Shown here one piece after another: positions 19,501 to 31,066 of a stretch of DNA of 64,000 bases; the first letter of the stretch is position 1, and the number at the start of each line of letters is the position of its first letter. The DNA comes from Erythrophleum ivorense (lineage: Eukaryota > Streptophyta > Magnoliopsida > Fabales > Fabaceae): positions 1 through 64,000 of the forward strand of contig JAIUCV010000576.1 of the NCBI GenBank assembly GCA_026724425.1. Reading direction: 5' to 3'. Below the pieces are notes generated by a model. The model did no database searches. It was not told where the DNA came from and worked only from the letters and a program-made list of their open reading frames with translations. The position numbers were made by a program, and so were the translations under genes.

Positions 19501-22500
19501 ATGGCTCTCTCTGCATTTGCCTTTCCTTCTTACTACACAAGTAGAGAAACTTCAATAGATTCTTGTAAATCTACTTCTCTTTCTTCTTCTCGATCTTTGG
19601 CTACATATTTTCCATCACTGCACCCGAGAAGTACCGTTGCTCTTGTAAGAGTTTTATATTTCCTCTGTTTACTTATTGATTATTATGTGAGCTTGCGTTG
19701 GATTTGACTCTGCATCTTGTTTGTATAGTATCCTAGATGTCAAATATATTAAAATGACAACTATTTTTTTTATTTTTTTTTGTTGTCTTCAGTCAAGAAT
19801 AAGAACAACAGTAGTGTATGGTTCCCTTGTAGAGAAGGGTGGATATTTTCCCATTAGACCACCAACTCCTTTGTTAGACACAATCAACCATCCAATCCAC
19901 ATGAAAAATTTGTCCATCAAGGTATTAATAATTCTTAACCCAAAGCTTTGATCCATCTGTTTACTCTCTAAGCTCTGTTTTGTCTCAAATCAAAAACATG
20001 CAACGATGGAATAATTGATCATGCTTGTTTTCAAAACTGGATTTGATGTAGGAACTAAAACTTCTTTCGGATGAGTTGAGATCTGATGTTATCTTTAACG
20101 TTTCGAAAACCGGTGGACATTTAGGTTCTAATCTCGGTGTTGTTGAGCTCACAGTAGCTCTTCATTACATCTTCAATACTCCTCAAGATAAGATTCTTTG
20201 GGATGTTGGTCATCAGGTTGGTTTATTTAGTTTGGTGATGTTATATATATTTCATTTTGAGCAAAACGTTTACACAAGTTCTGACTTAGTTTTTGTCTTT
20301 TTGACAGTCTTATCCTCACAAGATTCTTACAGGCAGAAGAGGAAAGATGAAGACATTGAGACAAACCAATGGCTTGTCCGGTTTCACCAAGCGAGGAGAG
20401 AGTGAGCATGATTCCTTTGGCACTGGTCATAGTTCAACCACAATATCTGCAGGGTTAGGTAAAGTTTTTCTTTCTTTTGTGGCAAGAAATCAAAACCAGA
20501 AAGAAAAGTGATTCTTATGATCTTGATTGTGAATTAGGGATGGCTGTGGGAAGAGACTTGAAAGGGAGGAACAACAATGTTGTTGCGGTTATAGGCGATG
20601 GTGCAATGACAGCAGGACAAGCTTATGAAGCTATGAACAATGCTGGCTACTTAGACACTGACATGATTGTGATACTCAACGACAACAAACAAGTCTCTTT
20701 GCCTACTGCTAACTTAGATGGACCAACTCCACCTGTTGGAGCTTTGAGCAGTGCTCTTAGTAAGTTACATTCTAATCGTCCTCTCAGGGAACTGAGAGAA
20801 GCTGCAAAGGCAAGTAACTGTTCTTTTGATTTTGCTAGTAAAATTGTTAAAATTTTGTGGAAATAAAAAAGTTTTCGTCATGTTTGTTTACAGGGGATAA
20901 CAAAGAAGTTTGGGGGATCAATGCACCGGTTAGCTTCAAAGGTAGACGAGTATGCTCGTGGAATGATTAGTGGAACCGGTTCAACGCTTTTTGAAGAGCT
21001 TGGTCTATACTATATTGGTCCTGTTGATGGACACAACATAGATGATCTTGTTTCCATTCTTAAAGAAGTGAAGAACACAAGAACCATAGGACCGGTTCTT
21101 ATTCATGTTGTGACTGAGAAAGGCCGTGGATATCCTTATGCAGAGAGAGCTGATGACAAGTACCATGGTAAAAATTTGATTTACAAAGATAAAATGTTTT
21201 TTTTTTCTTTTTTCTTGGATTGATCCATTTTTCTTGTTCTTGTTTTAGGAGTTGTGAAGTTTGATCCAGCAACAGGTAAACAGTTTAAGAGCATTGGTGA
21301 GACTCAGTCTTACACAACCTATTTTGCGGAGGCCTTGATTGCGGAAGCAGAGGCAGACAAAGATGTTGTTGCCATTCATGCAGCCATGGGAGGTGGGACT
21401 GGTTTGAATCTCTTCCAGCGTCGCTTCCCTACAAGATGTTTTGATGTTGGTATAGCAGAACAACACGCAGTCACTTTCGCTGCTGGTCTTGCCTGTGAAG
21501 GCCTTAAGCCCTTTTGTGCAATCTACTCGTCTTTCATGCAACGAGCTTATGACCAAGTAAGATCACACATATTTTATTGTTAAGTTTCACGGACTTCCAA
21601 CTTAACTGATTCTGTTTTCTATGTTGGTTTGTGTAAGGTTGTACACGATGTTGATATACAGAAACTGCCAGTGAGATTTGCCATGGACAGAGCAGGACTT
21701 GTGGGGGCAGATGGTCCAACACATTGTGGAGCATTTGATGTGACGTTTATGGCGTGTCTTCCAAACATGATAGTGATGGCTCCATCTGATGAAGCAGAGC
21801 TTTTTAACATGGTTGCAACCGCTGCGGGTATCGATGACCGTCCTTCTTGCTTTCGATATCCTCGAGGAAACGGTATTGGTGTTTCACTTCCTCTTGGAAA
21901 CAAAGGTGTCCCTCTTCAGGTATGTTCTAATCAAAAACTTTTTTATGAGTCCAAAACAATTCTCATGAACATTCAAGTTTTGTAATTTCAGATTGGAAAA
22001 GGTAGGATCTTGAGAGAAGGCGAGAGGGTAGCACTCTTAGGCTATGGATCAGCCGTTCAAAACTGTTTAGAGGCTGCTTCGATACTCGATGAGCGCGGGT
22101 TAAAGATAACTGTCGCGGATGCGAGGTTTTGCAAGCCGTTAGATATTGCTCTCATTCGTGGCTTAGCTAAATCGCACGAGGTTTTGATCACGGTTGAAGA
22201 AGGTTCCATTGGAGGGTTTGGATCGCATGTGGTACAGTTTCTTGCTCTTGATGGCCTTCTTGACGGAAAGCTCAAGGTACATTATATTTTAGCAAGATTC
22301 TCTGTTCAAATTTGTATCTCCTTTAGTCCCTAAATGCTATCTTTTTGACTATAGTGGAGACCAATGGTACTACCTGACCGGTATATCGAGCACGGATCAC
22401 CATTGGATCAAATGGCTGAAGCTGGCCTCACAGCTTCTCACATTGCAGCCACTGCACTTAACTTAATCGGGAAACCTAGAGAAGCCTTGCTTTGGGAGTA

Positions 22501-22501
22501 G
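19501..22501 (+). CDS. DXPS1: 1-deoxy-D-xylulose 5-phosphate synthase-like protein
   Basis: Ten exons (19501-19644, 19793-19921, 20052-20216, 20308-20458, 20538-20809, 20894-21167, 21249-21556, 21638-21919, 21992-22276, 22355-22501) give 718 residues, the normal DXS length. The Ser-rich N-terminus looks like a plastid transit peptide. Motifs include GHLGSNLGVVELT, DVGHQSYPHKILTGRR, FGTGHSSTTISAG, the thiamine-diphosphate motif GDGAMTAGQAYEAMNNAGY ending NDNKQVSLPT, DVGIAEQHAVTFAAG with the catalytic Glu, and DRAGLVGADGPTHCG. The enzyme class makes DXP from pyruvate and glyceraldehyde 3-phosphate in the MEP pathway. The A. thaliana orthologue At3g21500 is not the main DXS (CLA1 is), and its activity has been questioned. 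Intron 5 has a GC donor. Confidence 0.94.
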
Positions 22502-22848
22502 CGAGATCTCCCACGGATTAGCGTGCACACATACACCTATTTTTTCTGATTCTCTATAAGACTCTGGCTGCAACAGAAGGTCCTAAACGCTTATAGGTAG
22601 TTAATTAAGTTACCCGCCAAAAAAGGTATTGTAGTTAGTTTTTGTTTGTTCTTTCGAATAATGATCTTTACAATCTTGTATAAAGTAAGATCCTCTTTGA
22701 AGTCGCCTTTCGAAAATTGGACCGACCTTGGACTAAACCAGACTTTTTTTTTTTGTTACATCCTAACACTCAAAAATGTTCAAGAAGTTTCAATTTCTCC
22801 AAACCAATAAATTCACAATATCAAGAATGTTTTATTCTTCAACTTACA
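22502..22848. other. 3' intergenic region between convergent genes
   Basis: Holds the DXPS1 3' UTR and the HIPP 3' UTR. Nothing else seen. Confidence 0.6.
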
Positions 22849-23458
22849 CTAAGAGATAGAACATACGGCTTTTGGATTCTCATCGCTAAACCACATAAAG
22901 CTCTCAAAGTCCCTGTCATTATAACCGAAAACCGACTCATCCCTTAAACAGATCAGTTCCATATCAATCTCGAGAACACTAACGTCCTTGCTAGATTCTT
23001 CGTCTTTCTCTTCATTCACTACAATCTTCACTCTTTTGCCTGTCTTCTTCTTGAGTTTCTTCAACAATTTCTTCGGATCAATCTTACCTTTTACCACAAC
23101 CTTCTGGTTTGGCATATCCGTCACAAATGTTTCAACTCCTATTCATAGATCATTTATATTAGAAACTATTGGAAACAGAGACATACTGCAAAGATTTGTA
23201 AATCGATTAAAGGGAAACGTTACTTTGATTTACCTTTGTACTTGGAAATAACTCGAGCGATTTTTCTCTCGCATGCGTTACAATGCATCGATACACTGAA
23301 TTCGACATCGACATACTACATCATATCGAAAGAAAAAATTGAAAACAAAATGGAGTATCATTGAAATACAATTGTAAGTAAAGCGGAGGATTAAGAGAAA
23401 CGGTGGTGTTTAAGTATGATCTTACTCTGACATTATCCTTTTTCTTTGCTTTCGTCAT
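22849..23458 (-). CDS. heavy-metal-associated isoprenylated protein (HIPP-like)
   Basis: Three exons on the minus strand, 23426-23458, 23234-23315 and 22849-23138, give 134 residues. After MTKAKKKDNVR comes one HMA domain: YVDVEFSVSMHCNACERKIAR with the metal-binding CxxC (CNAC), then KGVETFVTDMPNQKVVVKGKID and a Lys-rich KKLLKKLKKKTGKRVKIVV. The C-terminus is acidic and ends in CSIS, which fits a CaaX prenylation box. Single-HMA proteins with CaaX are HIPPs, thought to act as membrane-attached metallochaperones. Position fits At3g21490. Intron signals are GT-AG and phases agree. The gene is convergent with DXPS1. Confidence 0.88.
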
Positions 23459-24143
23459 TGCTGAATCGTCGATTGGTTACAATAAGTTCAGACAGTGATT
23501 TATGTTATGTCGAAGAGACAAGAAATGTCTCCGCTTCTAAAGTGGTTACTGTAGTTTTTGAATCTTTTTGATGCAATGGCGGTTCAAAATTTGGATAGGA
23601 GTTATTGACGGTTAATCCGGTTCGGTACTATTTTCTTCAACTTACCAAATGCCAATTTTTTTTTTAATGATTTTATTTTAAACTAATGATTACTTTACTT
23701 CTAAAATGTTTTCAGTTTATTTTATATCAAAGTATTCACCAGGTTTCCAGTGGATTAAGTCTTTATTTTCTTCTGTAACTGCAACTCAACGTTACAGGCT
23801 ATGGTTTTGGTGAAATAAAAAAGACAAAATTAACACATTGATATGAGCAATATGCAAAGGCTGAAACTTGAAAAAGATAAAAAACCATCAAGATGATACA
23901 TGTAATTTAAAGACCTGTGTTAGTTTTCAGAATCCAACCAAAAAAAAAAAAACAATTTATTTAAATCTCTCCATGGTATCTTGTCAAATTTTCATAGTAA
24001 GGGCATGTGGTATAAATAGTAATTACACAAGTTGAAGCCAAAGACAGCAACCATTACATATACAACAACTTTCTAGTCTATATAACGAACTGAATCTAAA
24101 ACAGAGCTTTCACAGAGTAGTTTGTTTGATCACATTTCCTCCT
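23459..24143. other. intergenic
   Basis: Upstream region of the HIPP gene and 3' flank of the BRCT gene. AT-rich, with a 13-A run at about 23940. No gene seen. Confidence 0.5.
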
Positions 24144-27100
24144 TCACCCGCGACGGCGTTGGAACTTACCTTTGCCGTCTTTGATCCATATCGTTGACCG
24201 CGTTTTCCTAACATTGTCGGTAAAGAGACGGTACCTGACACAGTTCCAAGATTCATAAGAAGCCATCAATGAGATGAGACAAAGCTTTGTTCGACAAATA
24301 CAAAAATCTCATGTAAGATAAACAGTAATACCAACCTCTCATACTCTAGCTTTTGAGTAACTATCCCATTCAGCAGTAACTCCGAGCTATAAACCTCTGC
24401 CCCTGAGGAGTAGAAAAGAAAACGAAAAAACAGTGAATTCCCAATGATAATAAAACACGTAAAGCCCCAGAAGTTATATATACCAAAATGTAATCTACCT
24501 CTTTCTAGAAATGGTATGCTGATATCACGATCCTCTTCACATGATAAGACTAGGAAATTCTCTTGGACCTTATCTTCGCTTAGAGCATATCGTCCAAGTC
24601 TTTCTACAGGCTGGAAAGTTTTTTGAAGTATGAATCAGTTTGGGGAAGAAAAAGTTATGAATAACGTTTTGGCTTTCATAAACATGAAAGTGTATAATAG
24701 GCTAAGAATGAGTACCCGTCCATGAACTGCCTTGACCAAAGTGGTGATTGTGTTTAAACCAGGCTTTGTATTTGGGGTGATTAAGACTCTTCTCCCCTGA
24801 AATGGTGTTAGAAATAATGAGCAAAAAAGACACCAACTTACAGGAAAGGGATCGAAACCAAAAAAAGTGTTGGATACCTGTAGTAGCGGAGACTGGCGAG
24901 CACGAGCCAAAGAAACACCCATGTTGAAACCGAACTCCTTCTCCTTCTTTGAGTCTCTGAGTATGTAGAGTTCCTCGTCAACATAAATGTTTACTTGATC
25001 GATGCTTTCAAGCCATTGTGTTGTGACAACTGGCTTTCCAGAAGCAATTGCCTCCAGCATGTTTCTTGTGCGCATAAAGGTATTGGCTATGAAGTGTGTT
25101 GCCTCCGTCATGGAGGATGCTTCTGAGATAGCAAACTTAGCCAAAATCTGTAAAGCAAAGTGTCAGATTGTTAAAAGTTTACTTTCACGTAGAAGTCTTA
25201 ATTAATGTAAAACTAAAAATTCACTACCAACTGAAATCCAAATTTTACCTTCTTCTGATGCGTGGTCACATCTTCATCAAGATGCTGGCTGAACAAAACA
25301 CGTATACTACCCAAATCTCTTCTCTTTCTTGTACTCCTTTTCTCGAGAATAGGTTCCGCTAATGGTGAGGTCAAGCTACGGTATTCCCTCGTGGTCTTTG
25401 ATTTACGTGAATCCTTGCAAGAAAGTCTATGATACTCGTCGCCCATGCATATAGGCGATACAATCTTTGAAGCTGCCTTAGACTTAACAGGTGTATCAAA
25501 AGCAGAATCGGAAATCCTCCCTGCCTCATCAACCACATCATGTGAAATACGAGCTGATCTTCTCCGCTTGGGATTACTCAGCACCTCAGCTTCACCTCTA
25601 CTTGATTGCTTAAGTAGCTTAGACGTAGAATGTTTGTTTGATAACTCTCCTCCTCTCTTCTCTGTACTTGACACAACAACTTCATCTGGCGTATCAAGTT
25701 TGGCATTATTCTCACAAGCCTTGGATAGAATTGATCTAGCCTTCTTGGTTTTTGGCTTCAACAATTCAACATCATTGTCCACAGCCTGAATCCCTTTCTT
25801 TCTCTTGGATTTTCTCGTAGCAACTCCACGACTGGAAATGCCTCCTTCTTCCGGTGAAGGTCTCTTACCTGTAAGGCAATTTGGCTCAGGATCAATTTCC
25901 CTGTCGTCTCCAAAGTGCAGAGCATTGATCACTTCAGCAGCCATTTGTGTATCAGGGCCTGCTTCTACCTCTTCACGCCTATCAAACATTCTTGTATTAC
26001 TTTCCTTGGAAACTTCATCCAACGTATCAACAAGATTCTTTTTAGTTTCTCTTGAAGCAGTATGGACCTTCTTTCTCTTCAAGCTGCATGGAACTTCCTT
26101 ATCAAGCTGGTCACCCTTTGAAGACCTTTCAATATTCTTCCCGCAAACTTTAGCAGGACTAGGGCTAGCCTTCTTCATTCTTCTTCTCACCAATTCTTCT
26201 TTACCCATAGCCTGAATCCTCTTAGTTCCCTTGGATTGTCTAGTAACGCCATTAGAAAACCCTCTCTCTTCTCCCGGTGACCAATTCTTTCCTGTAAGAC
26301 AACTCGCCTCGGCATCAAACTTGCTGCTGTCTCCAGAGCGCAGAGCATCAACAGCTTCAGCAGCCACTTGTGTATCATACCCTAAAGCAACCAAATCACG
26401 AATATCAACTAATTTATTATTACTGTCCTCGGAAACTGCAGCATCTAACTCTTTGCCAAGATTCTTTTTAGCAGCCCGGATAGTCTTTCGGCTCCTAGTC
26501 ACACTCTGCTGCAACAGCCTGGAATCAGAATGAACCTTTCTTTTATCCACTGCAACTCCAAGTCTTCTATGACTTTCATGTATCAAGTCTCTTTTCTGTT
26601 CTCTAGGCAAGGTAAGAGATCCCCGTTCTTTACTTGCAACGCCAAAAAATTCTTCTTTTCTTCTACGACAAATATCACCTCCTCCTTCATCCTCACGATT
26701 ATCATCCCAGTCGAAAATAGCGTTTCCAACAGCTCTCGCTTGGTAACTTACTTTCTTTGCTAATTCCTGTGGACCTTTAACACTCGCAAAACATTTTGAT
26801 TTTTCTTCTATTCTCCTTCCACAGTCAGGTTCAACATCAAGAGCAAACTCTAGACCTGACTCACTAATTAACTTATCAACAAAATTAAGAGCAGTGGCCT
26901 GGGATGCCTCACCAGGCTCTTGAGAGTCAATATAACTCAAAGGAACATAAGGGCAGTCTTCTTCCGATGACTCATCAAGGAAAAGCTTCCTTGCTGTTCT
27001 GTTTCCTTTTTGTAAGTCACTTTTCTTTTCAAGAGGACTGGGAAGACACTGCTTATTACCGACTTCTCCAACATTATGAGTGGCTCCTTGGCCAGAAGAA

Positions 27101-28363
27101 TGACAACTGAGAAGATTAGAACAGTCACTGCTCAAAAGCTTTTGGGTTGCAACACGTGCTGCCATAGCAGAAGCACGAAAAGCTGCTGAACGAACTGAAG
27201 TGAACCTAGCTACCTTTCCTCCTGGTGAAAGGAAAAAAAAAGTTCAGTGAACAAAAATGCAAATGAGAGAGGCAGCTTAAAACTCTTGAAACATATTGAA
27301 GAGAACATATCGACATAGGTCTGTACTTGTGAAGCATGATGCAAGATGGCATATACTGACTAAAAATACAGCAAGCATCAACAAGTTCATGCCTACCTTA
27401 GTAGATTAAGAACTTCATCTCCAAGAAGAGATGCAAAGATTGTCAATAAGTTACAAACTAAGAACAAAAACATGCTTATTCCCACAATTGACGACGATAT
27501 TTCTCATGCTTAGAAACTGGTAATCTCTGACCCCTAGTACTCAACTTTAATTCTTGTGATCGGAAGTAAAACGAGAAATTGATGCAAGAAAAAGGACAAG
27601 AATTTTGGTCAGAAACTCACCAGAGATTCCATCTTCAGTCGACCGAGCATCAAGCGCACCTGTTGATTCAACCTTGTCATTAGCATGTTGTCTATCATCT
27701 TCACTCGACAAGAGATTTCTTTCTCTATCACGCGAGAGTTCAGTGTTGTATACAAGTGGTTCTTCTTGAGTTTCAAATCCCATAGTGAAAGGTTGAGTTT
27801 CATCACAAAGAAGAAAGTCTTCATCATCACATTCAGTGTCTATGACCTGAGTCTCCAAATATTCTTCATTGTCACATTCAGTGTCTATGACCTGAGTCTC
27901 CAAATATTCATCATTGATCCAAGCATCGTCCTCAAAAGGTGCCGTGTCCTGAATAAACTCATCGCCATGATTCCCAAGCAAATCATCTTTTTCTTTACCT
28001 AACATACGAAACAAATTTATTCAAGTAAGAGTAAAGATACCAAGAACCTATAAACCACTCAAATCTCCGATTTTTTTTTTTTTTTCAAATTACGAAAAGA
28101 AAATTCTGATTATTTTCGATGGGGAAAGAAAAATCCATTGTTGAAGAAACCATTAACAGTTGAAACCTAAATCCAAGCCCACCTCTTGTCGATTATGAAG
28201 AAGAAAAAAAACAGATCGAGAAGAGGCAAAATCACAGCTTTCATGAAGAATAAACAAAACAATCCTAGAGGGATAATTTACCAGAATCAGAAGGCGAAGA
28301 GGGAAGAGAATCAATCGGCTGGGTCTCTTGATGCTCGGAGAAGTTATTATCTACTTTAGCCAT
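24144..28363 (-). CDS. BRCT-domain DNA damage response protein
   Basis: Eight exons on the minus strand (28282-28363, 27621-27998, 25249-27221, 24878-25147, 24716-24796, 24499-24610, 24336-24402, 24144-24234) give 1017 residues, matching the At3g21480 type. The N-terminus is acidic with SQ/TQ-type motifs (HQETQPIDS, ETQPFTMGFETQEEP). The middle, about 160-770, is low-complexity, basic and repetitive, with SPEE/SPGE..RGVTRxSKxxKxIQA blocks occurring twice. The C-terminus holds tandem BRCT repeats: RVLFSQHLDEDVTTHQKKILAKF...WLESI, then GRRVLITPNTKPGLNTITTLVKAVHGR. This layout resembles MDC1/PTIP-like mediators that bind phosphorylated histone or repair proteins. Partners are not evident from sequence. 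The start Met is supported by the clean exon 1 donor. Confidence 0.88.
27817..27912. repeat. 48-bp tandem duplication inside BRCT gene exon 2
   Basis: The segment encoding EYLETQVIDTECD appears twice in a row (EEYLETQVIDTECDDE and DEYLETQVIDTECDNE), differing at few bases. It duplicates a TQ site in an acidic region. Confidence 0.8.
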
Positions 28364-28658
28364 TTCGATTTTGATCCACTAGCGAAACTCCGACAACAGT
28401 AATCAATCCCACTTTCTTCTCCAATTCGACGGGATTGGGTTCTCACCACGAAGTTAAACGAGAGATTAAAGGAAAAATTTTGACTGAGAATTATGATTTC
28501 GGCTAGATCCCAAAGTGAGAAGAAGACAGTGTTTAGGCGCGCAAAGACAGTAAAGCGTCTCGTTAGGGTTCGCGGGAGTGTGAATAAACACAGCAAATCT
28601 GGAGGGAAATAACGTAACGTCGTGGTTATATATTCTATTACCATCCAATTAACAAAAA
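28364..28658. promoter_or_regulatory. 5' flank of BRCT gene, upstream of tRNA
   Basis: Carries the promoter and 5' UTR of the minus-strand BRCT gene. A tTTAGGCGCGCAAA-type sequence at about 28532-28545 includes a TTTGCGCGCC-like E2F-type motif on the minus strand, which would suit an S-phase or DNA-damage gene. Confidence 0.4.
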
Positions 28659-28730
28659 GGGCGTTTGGTCTAGTGGTATGATTCTCGCTTAGGGTGCGAG
28701 AGGTCCCGAGTTCAATTCTCGGAACGCCCC
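28659..28730 (+). tRNA. tRNA-Pro (AGG)
   Basis: A 72-base cloverleaf. The acceptor stem GGGCGTT pairs with AACGCCC, with C as discriminator base. The D arm has GGTCTAGTGGTATGATT. The anticodon stem-loop TCTCGCTTAGGGTGCGAGA carries anticodon AGG, and the T arm is GTTCAATTC. It is followed directly by a long T run (28733-28750), the Pol III terminator. No intron, and CCA is not encoded, as expected for a nuclear tRNA. Confidence 0.97.
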
Positions 28731-29022
28731 TCTTTTTTTTTTTTTTTTTTGCTGTCAATAATTAAGACGGTTACAACTTACAAGCAAGAACGAATCATCA
28801 GTGTAATGTTTTTACTTTTTTTTTTTTGGTAATCATCAGTGTAATATATACTTATTCACATATTACTTATTCACATGTACAGTGTAATTGCATCATCAGT
28901 TTAAATGTATTCTTACTTGTAACAAATAAGGTGATGTTCTTGTATAAACAATGTCTATGAAGTCACTTCATAATTATCAAGTAGGAACAAATAATGAAAC
29001 ATATAGGTCGAGAAGTGTAGAC
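28731..29022. other. intergenic, T-rich tracts
   Basis: Pol III terminator followed by AT-rich DNA. A short CATCAGTGTAAT phrase recurs at about 28795 and 28835. This is the 3' flank of the PPR gene. Confidence 0.4.
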
Positions 29023-30609
29023 TCAGGTCAAAACTAGTGAGCTAAACCCTGGGGATTTCTTAAGACCTCTTTTCTCCATTTCAACTCTCAACATTTCAGC
29101 TGTTTGCCATCTCTCGGTTTGTGCATACAAGTTCGATATCGACACAAGATGGTTTTCGCTGTAACTGTTTCTGCTACTTTCCACAGTCTCGATTATCTTC
29201 ATCACTTGTTCAGCCATTTCTGTATCCATATGAACCTTGCAGGCACCTAGTAAACCTCCCAAAACTGTATCATTCGGTTTCACAGGCATTTCTCTTACTA
29301 ATCCGTAAGCCTCTTTCAGTTTCCCTGAGCGTCCCAAAAGATGAATCAAACATCCAAAATGCTTCACGTTAGGTTTCACATCTTTCGTCTTCATCTCCAA
29401 GAATATCTTCAGACCTTCCTCTAGAAAGCCTCCATGAACACAAGCAGTGAGAACCGCAAGAAAAGTGATCTCATCGGGCTTTGTATCAAAGCTCTCCATC
29501 GTTCTAAACATCTCTAAAGCTTCTTTGCATTTCCCATGAATGGCGAGACATGAGATCATCGAGTTCCAACAAGCTACACTTCTCAGACTCAACGACTCAA
29601 ACACGGACGTCGCATTCTCTAGATCCCCACATTTAGCATACATGTCAATCAATGCATTTGAAACAAACTGATTAAGCTCGATTCCTTTGAAGTTAATCAG
29701 CGAGTGAACTTCTCTGCCAACATCAAGACGACCTAATTGAGCACAAGCAGATAAAACACTTGAAACCGTCACTGCGTCCGCATCAAACCCTTCTCTTTGC
29801 ATCTTATAAAAAGCATCAATAGCATCATCAGAGTACCCATTCTGTGCATAACCAGTGATCAAACCGTTCCATATCACCAAATCACGAGCAAAAACACGAT
29901 TAAAAATAGCTGTAGCCTCATGTACATCACCAATCCTAAAGTACCCAGAGATCATCAATGACCACACAAACGAGTTCTTCTCAGGTATCTCCTCAAAAAG
30001 CTTCCTTGCATCCTCCATCTCTCGATTACTAACGTAAACTCCGAGCATCACCGACCAAGCCTTCACATTCTTCAGCTCAATAGGCATCCTCTCAAACAAT
30101 TCCTTTGCTTTCTCTGTCTCGTTTCGCTTCCCGTACCCTTTCATCATCTCGATCCAAGTCACTGTATTTCTACTACCGTTAATCTCTTCGAACAATCTAG
30201 TAGCCGAAACTGCATCACCATTGCTCATATACCCACCGATCATAGCGTTCCAAGTAGCTACGTTTCTCTCAGGCATTTCATCAAACACTTTACGCGCGGA
30301 GACTACACATCCACATTTTCCATACATGTTGATCAGAGAGCTTCCAACCATAACATCAGAGCAAATTCCGAACTTGATCGATTCGGAATGCAACAACTTC
30401 CCGAGAACAACGCATGGAACGCAAGCGCAGGCTTTCAAAAGCAGAGGAATCCATCCTTGAAAAAACACTCCTTTGCGGCGAATTCCTTCGTACAGAAGCA
30501 GAGCTTGTTTTGATGATCCTCTAGAGATATGATTCTTTATAAGATTCGATACATGAAAGTCACCTAACGATAAATGGTCCTCCAAATTCATCATCACCTG
30601 TGTGAACAA
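29023..30609 (-). CDS. pentatricopeptide repeat (PLS/E-type PPR) protein
   Basis: An intronless frame of 528 residues, typical of plant PPR genes. From about residue 40 it is built of P, L and S repeats: VVLGKLLHSESIKFGICSDVMVGSSLINMYGKCG, ARKVFDEMPERNVATWNAMIGGYMSNGD, DLVIWNGLITGYAQNGYSDDAIDAFYKM, VACWNSMISCLAIHGKCKEALEMFRTM and others. The C-terminus has an E domain (DTVLGGLLGACKVH...NLYAQTERWQTAEMLRVEMEKRGLKKSPG) and ends without DYW. Such proteins bind organelle RNA, often as editing-site recognition factors. A later Met at residue 6 or 7 is an alternative start. Position fits At3g21470. Confidence 0.92.
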   Translation of the reverse strand: MFTQVMMNLEDHLSLGDFHVSNLIKNHISRGSSKQALLLYEGIRRKGVFFQGWIPLLLKACACVPCVVLGKLLHSESIKFGICSDVMVGSSLINMYGKCGCVVSARKVFDEMPERNVATWNAMIGGYMSNGDAVSATRLFEEINGSRNTVTWIEMMKGYGKRNETEKAKELFERMPIELKNVKAWSVMLGVYVSNREMEDARKLFEEIPEKNSFVWSLMISGYFRIGDVHEATAIFNRVFARDLVIWNGLITGYAQNGYSDDAIDAFYKMQREGFDADAVTVSSVLSACAQLGRLDVGREVHSLINFKGIELNQFVSNALIDMYAKCGDLENATSVFESLSLRSVACWNSMISCLAIHGKCKEALEMFRTMESFDTKPDEITFLAVLTACVHGGFLEEGLKIFLEMKTKDVKPNVKHFGCLIHLLGRSGKLKEAYGLVREMPVKPNDTVLGGLLGACKVHMDTEMAEQVMKIIETVESSRNSYSENHLVSISNLYAQTERWQTAEMLRVEMEKRGLKKSPGFSSLVLT

Positions 30610-30694
30610 AATCTCTCCGCTAGTCTTGTAATATTTGAGCGTGAAAGTGAGTAGTCAGTCCAACAAAGTTAAGGAAGATTTGTTTATTATTAAA

Positions 30695-30726
<32 letters not shown>

Positions 30727-30950
30727 AAAAGTAATTTGGTCATTGAATGCACGGTACTAAACAGAAATCAAGAAATGTGTTTACTCTACCTCTTTGGTTC
30801 CAAGAGCAAAACAAATTCCCTGCTATATCCCGATTTGAATATTATTCTGCGGATCCTTGAGTTTGCTGTGAATGGATTCGGTCATCAGATGAGAAGACAT
30901 TTGTTCTTGTTTAACTCGTTCAAATCCACACTCACACTCAGAGTCTGCCT
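30610..30950. other. intergenic with long A tract
   Basis: 30690-30730 is almost pure A (about 40 bases, one G). It lies in the 5' flank of the PPR gene. An open frame at 30736-30957 has no recognisable content. Confidence 0.5.
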
Positions 30951-31011
30951 ACATTGATAGAGGCCATAGGCGAACACATGTTGATAACGATAATAAACAC
31001 TAACCAATAGT
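30951..31011. repeat. first half of a split minisatellite unit
   Basis: Resembles the first half of the 134-bp unit repeated at 32331-33003 (CATTGATA.AGG.CATA.GCGA.CACATGTTG). It ends in a 22-bp sequence (30990-31011) that is repeated exactly at 31827-31848, where the second half of the unit continues. Confidence 0.75.
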
Positions 31012-31066
31012 GAAAGGTTGAGTTTCATCACAAAGAAGAAAGTGATCATCATCACATTCAGTGTGT
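31008..31066. other. copied fragment of the BRCT gene exon 2
   Basis: Nearly identical, about two mismatches, to 27782-27840 inside the BRCT gene, same orientation. It starts exactly at the left edge of the insert that splits the minisatellite unit, with ATAGT shared at the junction. Confidence 0.85.

Larger units (their letters stand above)
12057..19530. repeat. tandem segmental duplication, copy B
   Basis: Counterpart of 2746-10333. It runs directly into the complete DXPS1 gene, so this copy has the original right border. Compared with A it lacks about 750 bp at the F-box tail, most of the EEP gene (about 1.66 kb) and the plastid insert. It retains AHP1 and has an extra piece of about 415 bp at 14789-15205. 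Confidence 0.9.

Noticed and set aside
25445..26533. Several plus-strand open frames of 77-136 codons
   Set aside because: Antisense shadows of the low-complexity exon 3 of the BRCT gene.
30690..30730. Retroposon poly(A) tail
   Set aside because: No SINE or processed gene body lies upstream of the A run on the plus strand (the PPR gene is on the other strand); treated as a simple repeat.
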